From Rehmannia glutinosa (taxonomy: Eukaryota > Streptophyta > Magnoliopsida > Lamiales > Orobanchaceae): a stretch of 64,000 bases of DNA. Under the pieces are notes generated by a model, which had not been told where the DNA came from, searched no databases, and was given only the letters and a program-made list of their open reading frames with translations. The DNA lies in NCBI GenBank assembly GCA_016081115.2, contig CM071936.1, positions 75,865,262 through 75,929,261 of the forward strand, in the 5' to 3' direction. A program made the position numbers and the translations under genes. This document shows, one piece after another, positions 1 through 11,400 of this stretch (the first letter of the stretch is position 1; the number at the start of each line of letters is the position of its first letter).

Positions 1-1844
1 ACTCCCAACGGATCGATTTCCAGCTGAGATTTGGAAGACTCTCCTGGTCCTTCCATCAGCTGTTGCTCATGCATCAACCTGGATTCCCGTATGGCTTGCT
101 GCATTTCCAACTCCTCCTTTGCAGCAGCAGGATCCATGTCCTCATCACTTTCTGATAGCATGTCAATATGAGGATGAGTATGGTCGCTAGTTCCAGTGAG
201 AGGACAAATGCTGGCTTTCTCACGAGCTTCAGCTTCCTCTGCTAATCTCTCATTTTCTTTTTCCTTGAAGATATGCAAGATATCCAGGCAGTTATCTTCA
301 TCAAGTGCATGAACCACGGTGGTCAATCCTAGGAAATTCAACAATTCTTCCTCTTTCTCAATGAAGGCAACAGTACCCTCGAGCGACTCAGCTTCCATGC
401 TCGCCTCTTCATCTTCATCCTCTTCTTGTTGCCCTTCCTTTTCAGAAATGGAAGGCAACATACGGCCGTCCTTCAAAGAACATCGGTGGTGGTGGAGACA
501 CAACGCTTTCATCGGAGATTTTGCTTTGTCTCTCTTCGCTCTTCTTCCTCAAATTTTCTATCCACACTGGTCTTCTTTTTTGCCTCTCTGATTGGACTCA
601 ACAGACTTGGCTGTTTCAACAACAACTTCTAGAGACTGCACTTCTTCAGCAGTCTCAGTGATTTTCTCCAGTTGAGTGCCAGACTCAGCTGTCTTCTCAA
701 GCTCCGAGCGCTTGGTGAGTCTTCTTCTTCTTTTTGTCCTTACCAGAGGAAGTTCTGGTCCGCACACTTCTTCCTCAGATTCCTTGGCGATGGGGGCCGG
801 TGCATCTTTCTTTGATTGAGGAGCTGCCTTTCTTGACTTGGCAATCCTCTTCTTTTTGATGGTCGGGGAAGGTATTTGGGGTTCCTTCTCCACCTCGGCT
901 GCATGGGCAGGAGACACGGTTGCTCTGGCAGGTGACTCGGCTGCAGGGGCAGGTGCGTCTTTTGTCTTTGCTACAGGGGCAACTATCTTATTTCCAACTG
1001 CATGGGCAGCTTTCTTCTTCGGAGGGGAGGCAAGAGCTGTCTCCTCGGGGTCAGATGACTCCCCCTCGCTTGTGTTCGCCCTCTTCGCATGGGCTCTCTT
1101 CTGGGCTCCTGAAAGGTTAGCCCTAAACATCTTCTTGTTTACATGGAAGGACTTTCCATGCTGAAGGGGAATGCCCTTCACTTCCATCAAGTGGCCAATA
1201 ACTAGGCCATAGCCGAGTGATCCTCCAAAGGATCCATCCTCCTTTAATGACTTAATCGCAACATTCTGGCAGAGTCTGTTGTATACGAACTCAGCCCAAT
1301 TAACCTTTTTACCTTGCATGATCGTAGCCATGACGATCAGCTTGGTCTTGGACAGCTGTTTGAAGCTTCCAAACTTCATGTCCACGCATTTTGAGACGAC
1401 ATCCATCAGCTTGTGATAGTCATCCTTCAGCAATTTCTCTTTAGCTGTGTAGACTACTTTCGCAGCACACTCGGGTTTGGCTACTTCTTTCCATGCAGCA
1501 GCCAAGTCCACATCAGCTTCGTATATCTCCGTCATACCCTCCGATGGTAATAAGCAGTGCTCCGTAAGGTCTTTAGCAGTGATCATGATGTCCTTGCGGT
1601 GGACGGATGACTTAATCCCTTTGTCCTGCACCTCGACGTTCACATAGAATTGCGCCACCTCTTCCAGGTAGGTGTGCGAGTATTCTATCGTCAAAAAGGC
1701 CTTAAGCCCATATTTAACCAATATATCTGCTATTTTCTTCACAAGAGTTGCATCCGAACCCTGCTTAATCATGCCTTCGAAATCCATTGAGGAACCTGAG
1801 TGGATTTGCTTTGATAACTTGACAAAATCGATCTTTGGTGCCAT
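1..1844 (-). pseudogene. Extra ORF (aORF) of element A0, N-terminal half, off left edge
   Basis: An uninterrupted 428-codon frame runs from the ATG at 1844 (product begins MAPKIDFVKLSKQIH). Residues 1 to about 235 form an all-helical-looking domain resembling the 'putative plant transposon protein' family; FYVN, LTEHCLLP and GGSLGYGLVIGHLM segments are visible. I recognise this by pattern, not by search. Residues about 245-370 are rich in Lys, Ala and Pro with basic clusters (PPKKKAA, KKKRIAKSRK, TKRRRRLTKR) that could be nuclear localisation signals. After a stop at 558 homology continues in other frames to position 1, so a frameshift is present. The A2 and A3 copies show the full gene is about 4.6 kb. 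No membrane segment is seen, so an envelope role is unsupported. Function is unknown. Confidence 0.8.
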
Positions 1845-2000
1845 TTCTAGAAGATTCCACCGATTAAATCTTGATTAACTTGCTTTGAGATCAGGTAGGG
1901 TTTTCGAGAGAACAGAGACTTGCTTTCGTATTTTTGAAGATGAACAATTTTCAGTGTGAGAGAGAAAACTGAAAGAATGAGTATATAAGGGTTATGAAAG
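1845..2000 (-). promoter_or_regulatory. Candidate internal promoter and leader of the A0 aORF
   Basis: On the minus strand a TATATA element lies at 1987-1982, about 140 bases before the aORF ATG. It is followed by a pyrimidine-rich leader containing the telo-box AAACCCTA at 1903-1896. A3 has the same arrangement at nearly identical spacing (37048-37055 and 37135-37142). A2 keeps the telo-box (21893-21900) but not the TATA box. The layout resembles a plant gene promoter; activity is inferred only. Confidence 0.45.
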
Positions 2001-2401
2001 GACGGGTTTTTGGATTTTGAAAATTTGATCGAGATCAACGGCTCAGATTTAGCACGTCTCATTGCATTTAATTGCTCGCATTTAATGCGGCAACATTTAT
2101 ATCCAGTCATATACTTATTGTGCAGCTTTTGACTGTACCCATCATTATTACGCTTACGTCATCCTTAAAAACATTCCCGCTTATTAAAAACGACTGCGTT
2201 TTTGTCACTTAGCTCATAAATGACTCAGCTTATTGCACAAATGACTCTACTCTTCTTCTCTCTATTCGTATAGTGACTCAGCTGTCAGGTGACTCGATAC
2301 AACTGACTTTCCGATACGACTGATTCACTCTGCTGATTCATGAGATCTGCTCATTTTTCCTCTTTTCACGTTCCATCTCTTCTCATTGAGTCTTCTGAGT
2401 A
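2001..2401 (-). other. Spacer between pol and aORF of A0
   Basis: Non-coding sequence shared with A2 and A3 at the same place. It includes a conserved block with AAAACGACTGCG and repeated TGACTCAGCT-type words. No reading frame of note is seen. Confidence 0.6.
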
Positions 2402-5400
2402 TCAACTCAACTCAATTAACCCTAGCTCATGCTTAAGCTCTTCAAATCTTGATTCACATGAGGGTTTGGTGAGTATGTCAGCTAACTATTTATCAGTTGA
2501 GATATACTCCAAAGTGATGTCTTTCTTTTCAACATGGTCTCTTATAAAATAATATCTGACATCAATGTGCTTTGTTCTCGAATGCAACACATGATTCTGA
2601 GTGATTGCAATAGCACTTGTGTTATCACACATAATTGGAATCTCTTTTTCTTTAACTTCATAATCTCTCAGCTGTTGTCTCATCCATAAGACTTGGGCAC
2701 AACAGCTGCCCGCAACTATGTACTCTGCTTCAGCTGTTTATGTGGCTATTGAGTTTTGCTTCTTACTAAACCAGGAAACTAATCTGTTTCCAAGCATTTG
2801 ACATGTACCTGAAGTACTCTTCCTGTCAACTCTACATCCAGCATAGTAAGAGTCTGAGTAACCAATTAGCTTGAATCCACCTTCTTTTGGATACCATAAG
2901 CCAACTTCTTGGCATCCCTTCAAGTATCTTAAGATTCTCTTAGCTGCAGTCATGTGGCTTTCTTTTGGTGCAGATTAAAATCTTGCACATACACCTAATG
3001 CAAAGGTGATGTCTGGCCTGCTTGTTGTTAGATAGAGTAGAGATCCAATGAGTGCTCTATATCTTGTTTGATCCACAGGTTTGCCATCTGCATCCATGTC
3101 CATCTTGACTGATGTGTTTATTGGTATTTTCACAGAAGACTTCTCTTCCATACCAAATTTCTTCATTAAATCTCTGGTGTACTTTGTTTGACTTATGAAG
3201 GTTCCATCCTACAACTGTTTCACTTGAAGTCCTAAGAAGAATGTCAGCTCTCCCATCATGCTCATTTCAAATTTGCCTTGCATGAGATTTGAGAACTTAT
3301 CACACAGCTCTTTGTTTGTGGATCCAAAAATGATATCATCCACATATATTTGAACAAGCAATATACTCTCCCCATCTTGAATTCGGAAGAGTGTTCTGTC
3401 CACTTTGCCTTTGATGAATCCATTGTCAGTTAGAAATTGAGACAATGTGTCATACCATGCTCTAGGTGCTTGTTTCAATCCATATAGAGCTTTCTTGAGC
3501 TTGTACACCTTATCTCCAATGGTCTTCTGCTCAAAGCCTGGAGGTTGCTCAACAAAGACTTCTTCTTCCAACAATCCATTTAAGAATGCACTCTTCACAT
3601 CCATTTGATATACAATGAAGTTTTTGTGTGCAGCATAGGCAAGAAACATCCTTATTGCTTCTAATCTTGCAACAGGAGCAAATGTTTCATCAAAATCTAT
3701 TCCTTCTTCTTGGCAGTACCCTTTGGCTACCAATCTTGCTTTGTTTCATACCACAGATCCTTCCTCATTCATCTTGTTTCTGAAAATCCATTTTGTGCCA
3801 ATGACATTTTGATGAGTTGGTCTCTGCACCAATTTCCATACTTTATTCCTTTCAAACTGATTCAACACTTCTTACATGGCTTGAATCCAATGTGAGTCAT
3901 CCAATGCTTGTGACACATCTTTTGGCTCTATTTGGGAAATAAAACAAGTGAACATTGCTTCTTGTTGAGCTCTGGATCTGGTTCTTACACCATCTCTTAC
4001 ATCCCCAATCACTAGCTTTGGTGGATGGTCTCTCAGCCATCTCACATCAGGTTGGAGTAGTTAGCTGGATTCAGTCGTCTTGTAGCTGTGTTATTTTGAG
4101 CAGCTCTCTCATCATCACTTAGCTGCAAATTTTCCAGCTGTCTTTCAGATTCAGCTATCTCATCTTCATCTTGATTAATTGCTCCAGCTTCAGCTTCAAC
4201 AGCTCTTCTTGCATGGCTTGAATCCAATGTGTGTCATCCAAAGCTTGTGACACATCTTTTGGCTCTATTTGTGAGATGAAGCAAGTGAACATAGCTTCTT
4301 GTTGAGTTCTGGATCTGGTTTTTACACCTTCTCTTACATCTCCAATGATTAGTTCTGGTGGATGGTCTCTCGGCCATCTTACATCAGTTGGAGTAAGTTA
4401 GATGGATTCGATCGTCTTGCGGTACTGTGTTATTTTGATCAGCTCTCTCATCATCACTTAGTGCAGATTTTCCAAATGTCTTTGAGACTCGGCTATCTCA
4501 TCTTCATCCGGACTTATAATTCCAAATTGACTTCAACATAGGGACTCTTCGCATCGTTGGTTGATTCAAACTTTATCAACGACTCTTCAATGTCTTCTCC
4601 ATTTACATTGGGTTCATCAAACACCACATGGATGGATTCTTCTCGTAACCATTGTCCTCTTGTTGAGCACTCTCAGAGGCTTTGCTTTCACCGAGTATCC
4701 TAAGAAGATACCTTCATCGACTTTAGCATCAAAAGCAAAATTATCTTTGTCATTGTTATGGATGAAGCATTTGCATCCAAATATTCTAAAATATGCAACA
4801 TTTGGCTTTCTCCCCTGTCCAAATCTCATAGGAGTCTTTGTCACCGTCTATTTATCATGCATCTATTTTGAGTATAACATCTTTGTGTTTATTTTCACCA
4901 AAATCTTTTAAAACCCCCTTTCTTAACTAACATGGTCCTTGCTGCTTCTTTGAGAGTTTTATTCCTTCTTTCTCGCAACTCCATTCTCATTGTGGAGTCC
5001 TTGCTGCAGATAATTCATGACCAATACCATTTTCAATACAAGATCGAGTTATTATACCATTGACAAACTCGGTTCCTCTCACGATCTTATTTTGATAATG
5101 GTTTGACTCTTCTCATTTTGGATTCTCTTCATCAATTGTGGTAGTTTCTGCAGAGTTTCTTTCTTCTTACACATGAATATTGTCCATGTATATCTTGAGT
5201 AGTCATCTACTACCACCAAGGTGTATTTCTTCCCACTTATGCTGGCTGGTTCAACTGGACCAAATAGATCCATATGTAGTAGGTGCAATATTCTTGTTGA
5301 AGATGGACATGTCTTTTCTTTGAATGATGATTTGATCTGTTTTCCCACCTGGCATGCATCACATATACTCTCCTTCTTGTATACTGAGTCTGGAAGTCCT

Positions 5401-5512
5401 TCCACAAGATTACTTCTTGCAAGTTTGTTAATAGTTTTGAAGTTCAGGTGACTTAGCTTCTTGTGCCACAACCAACTTGATTCAGCTGTGCTCTTTGCTA
5501 GCAGACAAGTTC
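2402..5512 (-). pseudogene. Pol of element A0 (integrase to RNase H), broken
   Basis: From right to left: pre-integrase zinc-binding motif (HKKLSHLNFKTIN...CDACQ, 5471 to about 5330); integrase core start with HMDLFGP; integrase C-terminal region (about 4844-4617); the copia reverse transcriptase RVT_2 from about 3900; and RNase H ending at a TGA at 2402-2404. The RT catalytic YVDD is intact at 3346-3335, and the long RT frame covers 3733-3209. RNase H motifs include YAGCRVDRKSTSGTC and HSRTKHIDVRYYF. The part right of about 4210 is much more frameshifted than the part left of it. An internal duplication lies in the integrase-RT linker. Product: copia-type polyprotein, non-functional as read. 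Confidence 0.88.
3866..4540. repeat. Imperfect tandem duplication (337-bp period) in the A0 integrase-RT linker
   Basis: The stretch beginning near 3866 (containing GGCTTGAATCCAATGTG at 3878) recurs from about 4203 (same word at 4215). Both units encode the segment between integrase and RT. The two copies differ in many small ways, and the right copy resembles the A2 version. This looks like a junction between two different family-A copies or an assembly join. Confidence 0.75.
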
Positions 5513-5696
5513 TGTTAGATAAGTATTTTTATCATGATTTTGATGATTTTGTTCAAATGAGTTTTTAAACCAAAACAATGTCCCTAAATATTGTCTAAAT
5601 ACTTCCGATCGATCTAAAATATTTTTACTATTTTTCGGAGTATTTCTTGGAGTTTATTTTCGATAAAAAATTGGACAACACTTTTGTTTCAGGCTC

Positions 5697-5997
5697 GACC
5701 GGTCGCCCTATAGGGCAACCTGTACCTGAGTTAAGTTTTGAAACAGAAAAAGGGACGTTTGAAACATAGGAGAGGGCGACCGGTCGTCCCGGAGGTCGAC
5801 CAATAGTGGCGACCGGTCGACCCTAGGGCAACCGGTACCTGGGAGCCCTCCTCCAAGTACAGTCTTCTTTGTTTCATCTTTTAAACACCCCCAACCGGTC
5901 AAGATCAAGGGCGACCGGTCGAACCCCCCTCCGACCGGTCCCCCTATGTAAAAATCGCAGCAAACGCATTTCAAACTTATCTCTTGCGCGACCGGTC
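5697..5997. promoter_or_regulatory. Cluster of GACCGGTC palindromes in U3 of B1
   Basis: The 8-base palindrome GACCGGTC occurs exactly at 5697, 5778, 5811, 5913, 5933 and 5990, with AACCGGTC at 5893. All lie upstream of the TATA box. Clustered palindromes in U3 are known for Sireviruses, so a transcription-factor-binding role is plausible but inferred. Confidence 0.6.
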
Positions 5998-6164
5998 GAA
6001 CCCCTGGTTTATCAGCAAACTATCCGTTGCATTTTCAGACAGCTTTTCCCTAATTTGTGGGATTGATTTCTAACAGCTATAATCTTGATTTTAAATGGTT
6101 TCTTTTGCATAAAATCACTCCCCAAGGAGGAGCCTATGTCTGGAAATCAAGCCAAGACCTCTCC

Positions 6165-6172
6165 TATAAATA
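6165..6172 (+). promoter_or_regulatory. TATA box of the B1 5' LTR
   Basis: TATAAATA in the context CTCCTATAAATAGAGG, identically placed in the 3' LTR (13266-13273) and in both B4 LTRs (51002, 57007). It presumably sets the genomic RNA start. Confidence 0.75.
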
Positions 6173-6394
6173 GAGGCTTCATTCAAGCAACAAGATACAA
6201 CACATTACACAAGCAAAAGAGCATACAAGCAAACACTTTCATAAATCTTGTTGTATTAGCCTAAGAACTTGCACTTGCACTTCTTTGAGGTCTAGGCTTT
6301 CAATTCTTGATTACACTTGTACTCATATTGTATTATTTATTATTGAGTTGTAATCTTGATTTTGGTCATCATTCAACACAAGACATCCTTGTGA

Positions 6395-6528
6395 GTATTC
6401 TTGTGGTAAGAATGCACACCGGTGATCTAGGTGATAGGTGTTTGGAGAGTGTGGTACTCTTCAAAGGTGGTGAAGGAAGATTGTGGTAATCTCCTTGAAG
6501 GTGTTGTAAGAGGGTTGTGGTAATCCTC
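6395..6528 (+). other. Array of four covarying hairpins in the B1 5' LTR leader
   Basis: Four stem-loops share loop GTGGT. (1) Arms 6395-6402 and 6408-6415, GTATTCTT with AAGAATGC, one T-G wobble. (2) Arms 6444-6450 and 6456-6462, GGAGAGT with ACTCTTC. (3) Arms 6473-6482 and 6488-6496 with one bulged A. (4) Arms 6510-6516 and 6522-6528, GAGGGTT with AATCCTC. Stem sequences differ but pairing is kept. The array is downstream of the TATA box, so it should be present in the RNA. Function unknown. Confidence 0.75.
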
Positions 6529-6779
6529 AAGGTGTTGTTGTATTAATTTTGGTAATTAATAAAATCTTTTTTCTTTTTGAAATCCATCCCGGATATACTG
6601 GGGTGGTAGAGGATTAAGCCCTAGGTGGGTTGAACCTCTATAAATTGACGAGTGTTGTTTAATTTCCGCATTTACATTCTCGTCTTTGCTTGATTATTCG
6701 AAAAAGAGGGCAAAATCTGAAAAACCGAGATAATCTATTCATCCCCCTCTAGATTATCGTAGCCACTTGGACTAACAAG

Positions 6780-6791
6780 TGGTATCAAAGC
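6780..6791 (+). other. Primer-binding site of B1
   Basis: TGGTATCAAAGC starts two bases after the 5' LTR end (CA-AG-TGG). It matches the usual initiator-Met tRNA complement TGGTATCAGAGC with one mismatch. Confidence 0.85.
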
Positions 6792-6834
6792 CAAACTCTT
6801 TGGATAGCTCGTTCCGAGTAAAGAGGAAAGATCC

Positions 6835-8434
6835 ATGGCTACGAATGACACTTATCTCACCACCGGCGCCTCCACCAACAAGCCACCACTATTCGATGAC
6901 AACAACTACGCATTTTGGAAAGACCGTATGGAATGCTTTCTACAAAGGTGCGGGTTCGACTTTTGGAATGTGGTCATTGAAGGAGTTGCTCAACCAACCA
7001 AGAAATTGGAGGATGGCACCTCGACTCCTAAACCTTTCAAGGAGTTCGATGAAGACGACAAGAAGGCCTTCTCTCTAAACGGTAAGGCCTTAAATATTTT
7101 GCATTGTTCTCTTACCGCCACCGAGTACAATCGCATAAAAGGCATAAGGTCGGCACATGAGGTTTGCAAAAAATTGGAGACTATATATGAAGGGACAAAG
7201 AAGGTCAAGCAAGCAAGAAAGACCATTCTTGTTAAAGACTTTGAAAACTTTAACATGCATGATGGTGAAAGCATCTCTAAGATGGTGGAAAGGCTTGACA
7301 ACATTGTCAATCCTCTTGTGGCCCTCGGTAAAGTCATCTCCGAAGAAGATAAGGTGACTAAGGTATTGAATGCTCTTCCCGTCTCATGGTCCAAAAAGGT
7401 GACGGCAATCACGGAGGCACAAAATCTTGAGATACTCAAGTTTGACGAGCTCATCGGGAACTTCCTCATCTATGAAGTCTATCTCAAGGATATGCAAAAT
7501 ATTCCTAAAGGTCTTGCTTCTTCTTCTAATGATAATGATGATGATGACGAGACAGCCGCACTTGTTCGAAAATTTGCAAAATTTGTGAATAAAAATAAGG
7601 CAAGAAAACTGAGAGATAATGCTTGCTTTAAATGCGGAAAACCCGGCACTTCATTGCCGATTGCCCAAAACTCGATGAGGAGGAACAAAAGAAAAAGAAG
7701 CCTTTTTCGTAAAAGAAGGCTCTTAATGTGGAGGTCAAAACTTGGGATGAATTACTTGAAATAACCAACGAGGAAGGAGAAACCGAACATGGTCTTATGG
7801 CCATAGACGATGAAAATAATGAGGTACGCTCTAACTCCTCTACCTCCTCCTTAGTTGATGAATTGCAATGTGATTTTGATGAATTGCAAATTGAGTTTCA
7901 AAATTTGATTGTTAAATACAAGACTTTGAAAAAGGAGCATAAAGAGCTTAAAATTGAAAAGGATAAATTATTTACTTATTATGAATCTCTTGATAAAGCT
8001 CATGCTATTACTCTTACTCAAGTTCATACTCTTGAAACCGAAAAAGAATCGCTCACCAAAGATCTTGAATGTTTGAAAAAGGATGTGCATCGTTTTAACA
8101 TAAGCACGGATAAAGTTACAAAAAATTTAGATGCACAAAGAGGTGAGCATTCCAAATTAGGACTTGGTTATAAACCATTTCAAAATGTTTTAAGAAAAAT
8201 AACCAAGGTCCGACTTTTGTACATGCTAGTAGCTCTTATACTCCTACTTGTTTTTATTGTGGCAAAGTTGGACATTATGCTAACAATTGCAAATTGAAAA
8301 ATAGTTCTAGTCATATTTGGAGATCCAAAGGTCTCAAGACTAACCCCCATGGACCCCAAAACTATAGGGTACCTAAAAATAATTCCTTTGTAGGTCATAA
8401 GAGCTATAACAACAATGGAGGATTCAAAATGGCT
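6835..8434 (+). pseudogene. Gag of B1 (two CCHC knuckles around a coiled coil), frameshifted
   Basis: The start ATG at 6835 has good context (gatccATGgc). Residues 1 to about 260 are the copia capsid region (UBN2-type; FWKDRMECFLQRCGFDFW near the N-terminus). A first zinc knuckle, CFKCGKPG, follows near 7624. A single-base loss in the GGCCAC region there shifts the frame, and a TAA occurs at about 7710. The next segment (about 7728-8190) is a long coiled coil. After another homopolymer frameshift near 8193, a second complete knuckle, CFYCGKVGHYANNC, appears (about 8260-8296). A third one-base shift near 8430 leads into the protease. All shifts are single bases, mostly in homopolymers, so consensus error is possible. 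Role: packaging of element RNA in virus-like particles. Confidence 0.85.
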
Positions 8435-11400
8435 CGTGGACAGTGGATGTTCACGCCATATGACCGGAAAGAGAGAACTTTTTACCAACATCAAGCTCCA
8501 AGAAGAGGGTATGGTCATGTTCGGCAATGGCAAAGGAAAAATCACTGGCAATGGAGACATTGGTAACTCTTCTTTCTCTCTTAGTTATGTTTTACTAGTA
8601 GATGGGCTTAAGTTTAATTTGATAAGTGTTAGCCAACTTTGTGATTCAAATTATAATGTTGTTTTCAATAAAGAAAAATGCCTTATTCTTAAAAATGATG
8701 AAATTATTTGCGAAACAAGTAGAAAAGGCAATCTTTACAAAATTTGTACAAGTGATTTGGTTAGTCAAAATATTTCTTGTCCTGTCGCCAATAATGATTT
8801 AACGAGTTTATGGCATAGGCGACTTGGACATGTTGGATACAAGAATTTGAAAAATATTTACAAAAACCAACATGTAAAAGGACTACCCAAATTGAATTTT
8901 GAAAATCTTGGCTTATGTGACACTTGTCAAAAGAACAAATTAGTTAAGAGTAGTTTCAAGCCCAAAAATGAAATTTCCACAACCAAACCCCTACAATTGC
9001 TTCACCTTGATTTGTATGGAGATATTGGCACGGCTAGTCTAAGTGGAAAACATTACACTTTCATTATTGTCGATGATTTTTCTAGATATACTTGGGCTCT
9101 TTTTCTTACCAATAAAAGCGATGGCATTAATGAGTTTGTTAAGTTGTGTAGACTTATTGAGAATGAAAAGGAAGATACTATTAAGTCTATTCGAAGTGAT
9201 CGAGGTGGAGAATTTGATGGTGAATTTAGAGTCTTTTGTGAAACCAAGGGATATGCACATAATTTTTCGGCTCCAAGGACACCTCAACAAAATGGAGTAG
9301 CCGAAAGGAAAAATCGGACATTACAAGAGATGAGTCGGTCCATGCTAAATGAATTTTCACTTCCAGAATATTTTTGGGCCGAAGCCATAAGTACCACTTG
9401 CTATGTCATTAATCGAGTTTATATTCGTCCTAAAATGAATAAAACTCCAAATGAGCTTTGGAAAGGAAGAACTCCAAATATTAGTTATTTCAAAATATTT
9501 GGATGTAAGTGCTTTATTTTGAATACTAAGGATCAATTGGACAAACTTGATCCTAGGGCCAATGAAGGAATATTTATGGGGTATTCAACCAAGAGCAAAG
9601 CATATCGGGTTTACAATAAGACTAGCATGGCTGTTGAAGAATCTATTCATGTAAAATTCAATGAAGCCTCGGGTGTTGAAAGAATACCCAATGATGATAG
9701 TAATGAAGAAGATGTTATTGAACCTACTGTTCAAAATGATGCTCAAAATGATCAACCATCCACTTCAAGTGTTCCTCAAGAAGACAAAGGTGATACTTCG
9801 GATCTTCCCGTGGCATTGAAATTTAAAGGAGATCACCCAAAAGATCTTATTATTGGTGATCCCCTTGATAAAGTGATGACCCAAAGAAAATTTTCCGAAA
9901 AAGCTCTTATATCTCAAAAAGAGCCTGAAAATGCTAAGGAGGCTATTGAGGATGAGGATTGGTTTTTGGAGATGCAAGAAGAGTTGAATCAATTTGAAAG
10001 AAATGATGTATGGGAATTGGTACCTTGTCCTCCTTCTCAAACTATTATTGGTACAAAATGGGTATTCTGGAACAAGCTTGATGATCAAGGCAACATTGTT
10101 CGAAACAAGGTAATGTTAGTAGCTCAAGGGTATTGTCAAGAAGAAGGTATTGATTATGATGAAACTTTTGCACCCGTAGCATGTTTAGAAGCTATTCGTA
10201 TTTTACTTGCCTATTTTTGTTATAAAAGTTTCAAACTTTACCAAATGGATGTTAAATCCACTTTCTTAAATGGTTTTATTCATGAAGAAATCTATGTAAA
10301 ACAACCTCCGGGGTTTGAAAATTTTTCTAGGCCTAATGATGTTAATAAACTTAAAAAGACCTTGTATGGTTTAAAGCAAGCACCCCATGCATGATATGAT
10401 AGACTTAACTCGTTTCTTTTGCAAAATGGTTTTACAAGAGGTAAAGTTGACACTACTCTCTTTGTTTTTGAAAAAAGGCAAGATTGTTTACTTGTGCAAA
10501 TTTATGTTGATGATATTATCTTTGGTGCTACTAATGAATCTTTGTGCAAGAAATTTTCTAAGTTAATGCAAGGAGAAATTGAGATGAGTATGATGGGGGA
10601 GCTCAACTTCTTCCTTGGGCTTCAAACTAAACAATGCCAAGAAGGTATATACATTTCGCAATCAAAATATACAAAGGAACTTTTGAAAAAGTTCGGCATT
10701 GAAGAAGGAAGAACCGTGTCTACCCCTATGGCAACTAATGGCAAAATTGACAAAGATGAAAAAGGCAAGTATGTGGATGAATCAAAGTATCGAGGTATGA
10801 TTGGTAGTTTACTTTATTTAACCGCTAGTAGACCGGACATTCTTCATGTTCTATGCCTATGTGCTCATTTTCAAAGCAATCCCAAAGAATCTCATATGAG
10901 TGCTGTTAAAAGGATTTTTCGATATTTGAAAGGCACTATTCAATATGGTTTATTTTATCCAAAGAATGAAAATTTTTCTCTTACAGGTTATAGTAATTCG
11001 GATTATGCAGGAAATATTGATGATCGGAAAAGTACTTCCGGATCATGTCAATTTTTAGGCGATTGCCTAGTTTCTTGGTTTTCAAAGAAGCAAAATTGTG
11101 TTTCACTTTCAACGGCCGAAGCCGAATATATTTCCGCCGTTTTTTGTTGTACTCAACTTCTTTGGATGAAACAAACCTTAGCGGATTACAAATGCTCCTT
11201 TGAAAATGTTCCTATCTTTTGTGATAATATATCCGCTATAAATATTGCTCAAAACCCGATTCATCATAACCGTACTAAACATATTGAAATTCGACATCAT
11301 TTTCTAAGGGATTGTGTTTCTAAACGAAAAATTGAGATATCTTTCGTACCATCTCAAGTTCAATTGACGGACATTTTTATAAAACCACTATCTTCCGAGA

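Larger units (their letters stand above)
1..5512 (-). mobile_element. Ty1/copia element A0 (Sirevirus-like, family A), 3' part
   Basis: Reading on the minus strand, the segment holds a pre-integrase/integrase remnant, reverse transcriptase, RNase H, a spacer and the start of the extra ORF (aORF). The rest of the aORF and the 3' LTR lie beyond the left edge. Gene order and sequence match the complete elements at 15025-29584 and 14896-43662. The 5' half (protease, gag, 5' LTR) is absent: homology stops at 5512 where the B1 LTR begins, and does not resume beyond B1 at 13880. This is therefore a fragment truncated by rearrangement or by a chimeric assembly, not simply one element interrupted by another. 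Confidence 0.9.
5513..6777 (+). repeat. 5' LTR of B1
   Basis: A 1265-bp LTR from TGTTAGAT to CTAACA. U3 carries the GACCGGTC palindrome cluster. A TATA box lies at 6165, and the downstream transcribed part carries a hairpin array. It differs from the 3' LTR by scattered substitutions and by about 40 bp near 5790-5830 that the 3' LTR lacks. Confidence 0.93.

Noticed and set aside
838..1164. Plus-strand open frame opposite the aORF
   Set aside because: Ala/Gly/Phe-rich frame mirrors the KPA-rich linker on the other strand; similar mirrors occur at 20877-21269 and 37916-38233.
1..1844. aORF as a retroviral-type envelope gene
   Set aside because: No signal peptide, membrane segment or glycoprotein features are visible in A0, A2 or A3; composition is basic/acidic with coiled coils.
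5708..5974. Gly/Arg/Pro-rich frames in the B LTRs
   Set aside because: Produced by the GACCGGTCG repeats of U3; also seen at 12762-13010 and 50555-50878, with no start context and no conservation of frame.
7711..10394. Stops and shifts in B1 as programmed frameshifting or readthrough
   Set aside because: Each is a single-base loss in a homopolymer or short run, or a Trp-to-stop change, without slippery-site plus pseudoknot context; decay or consensus error is simpler.
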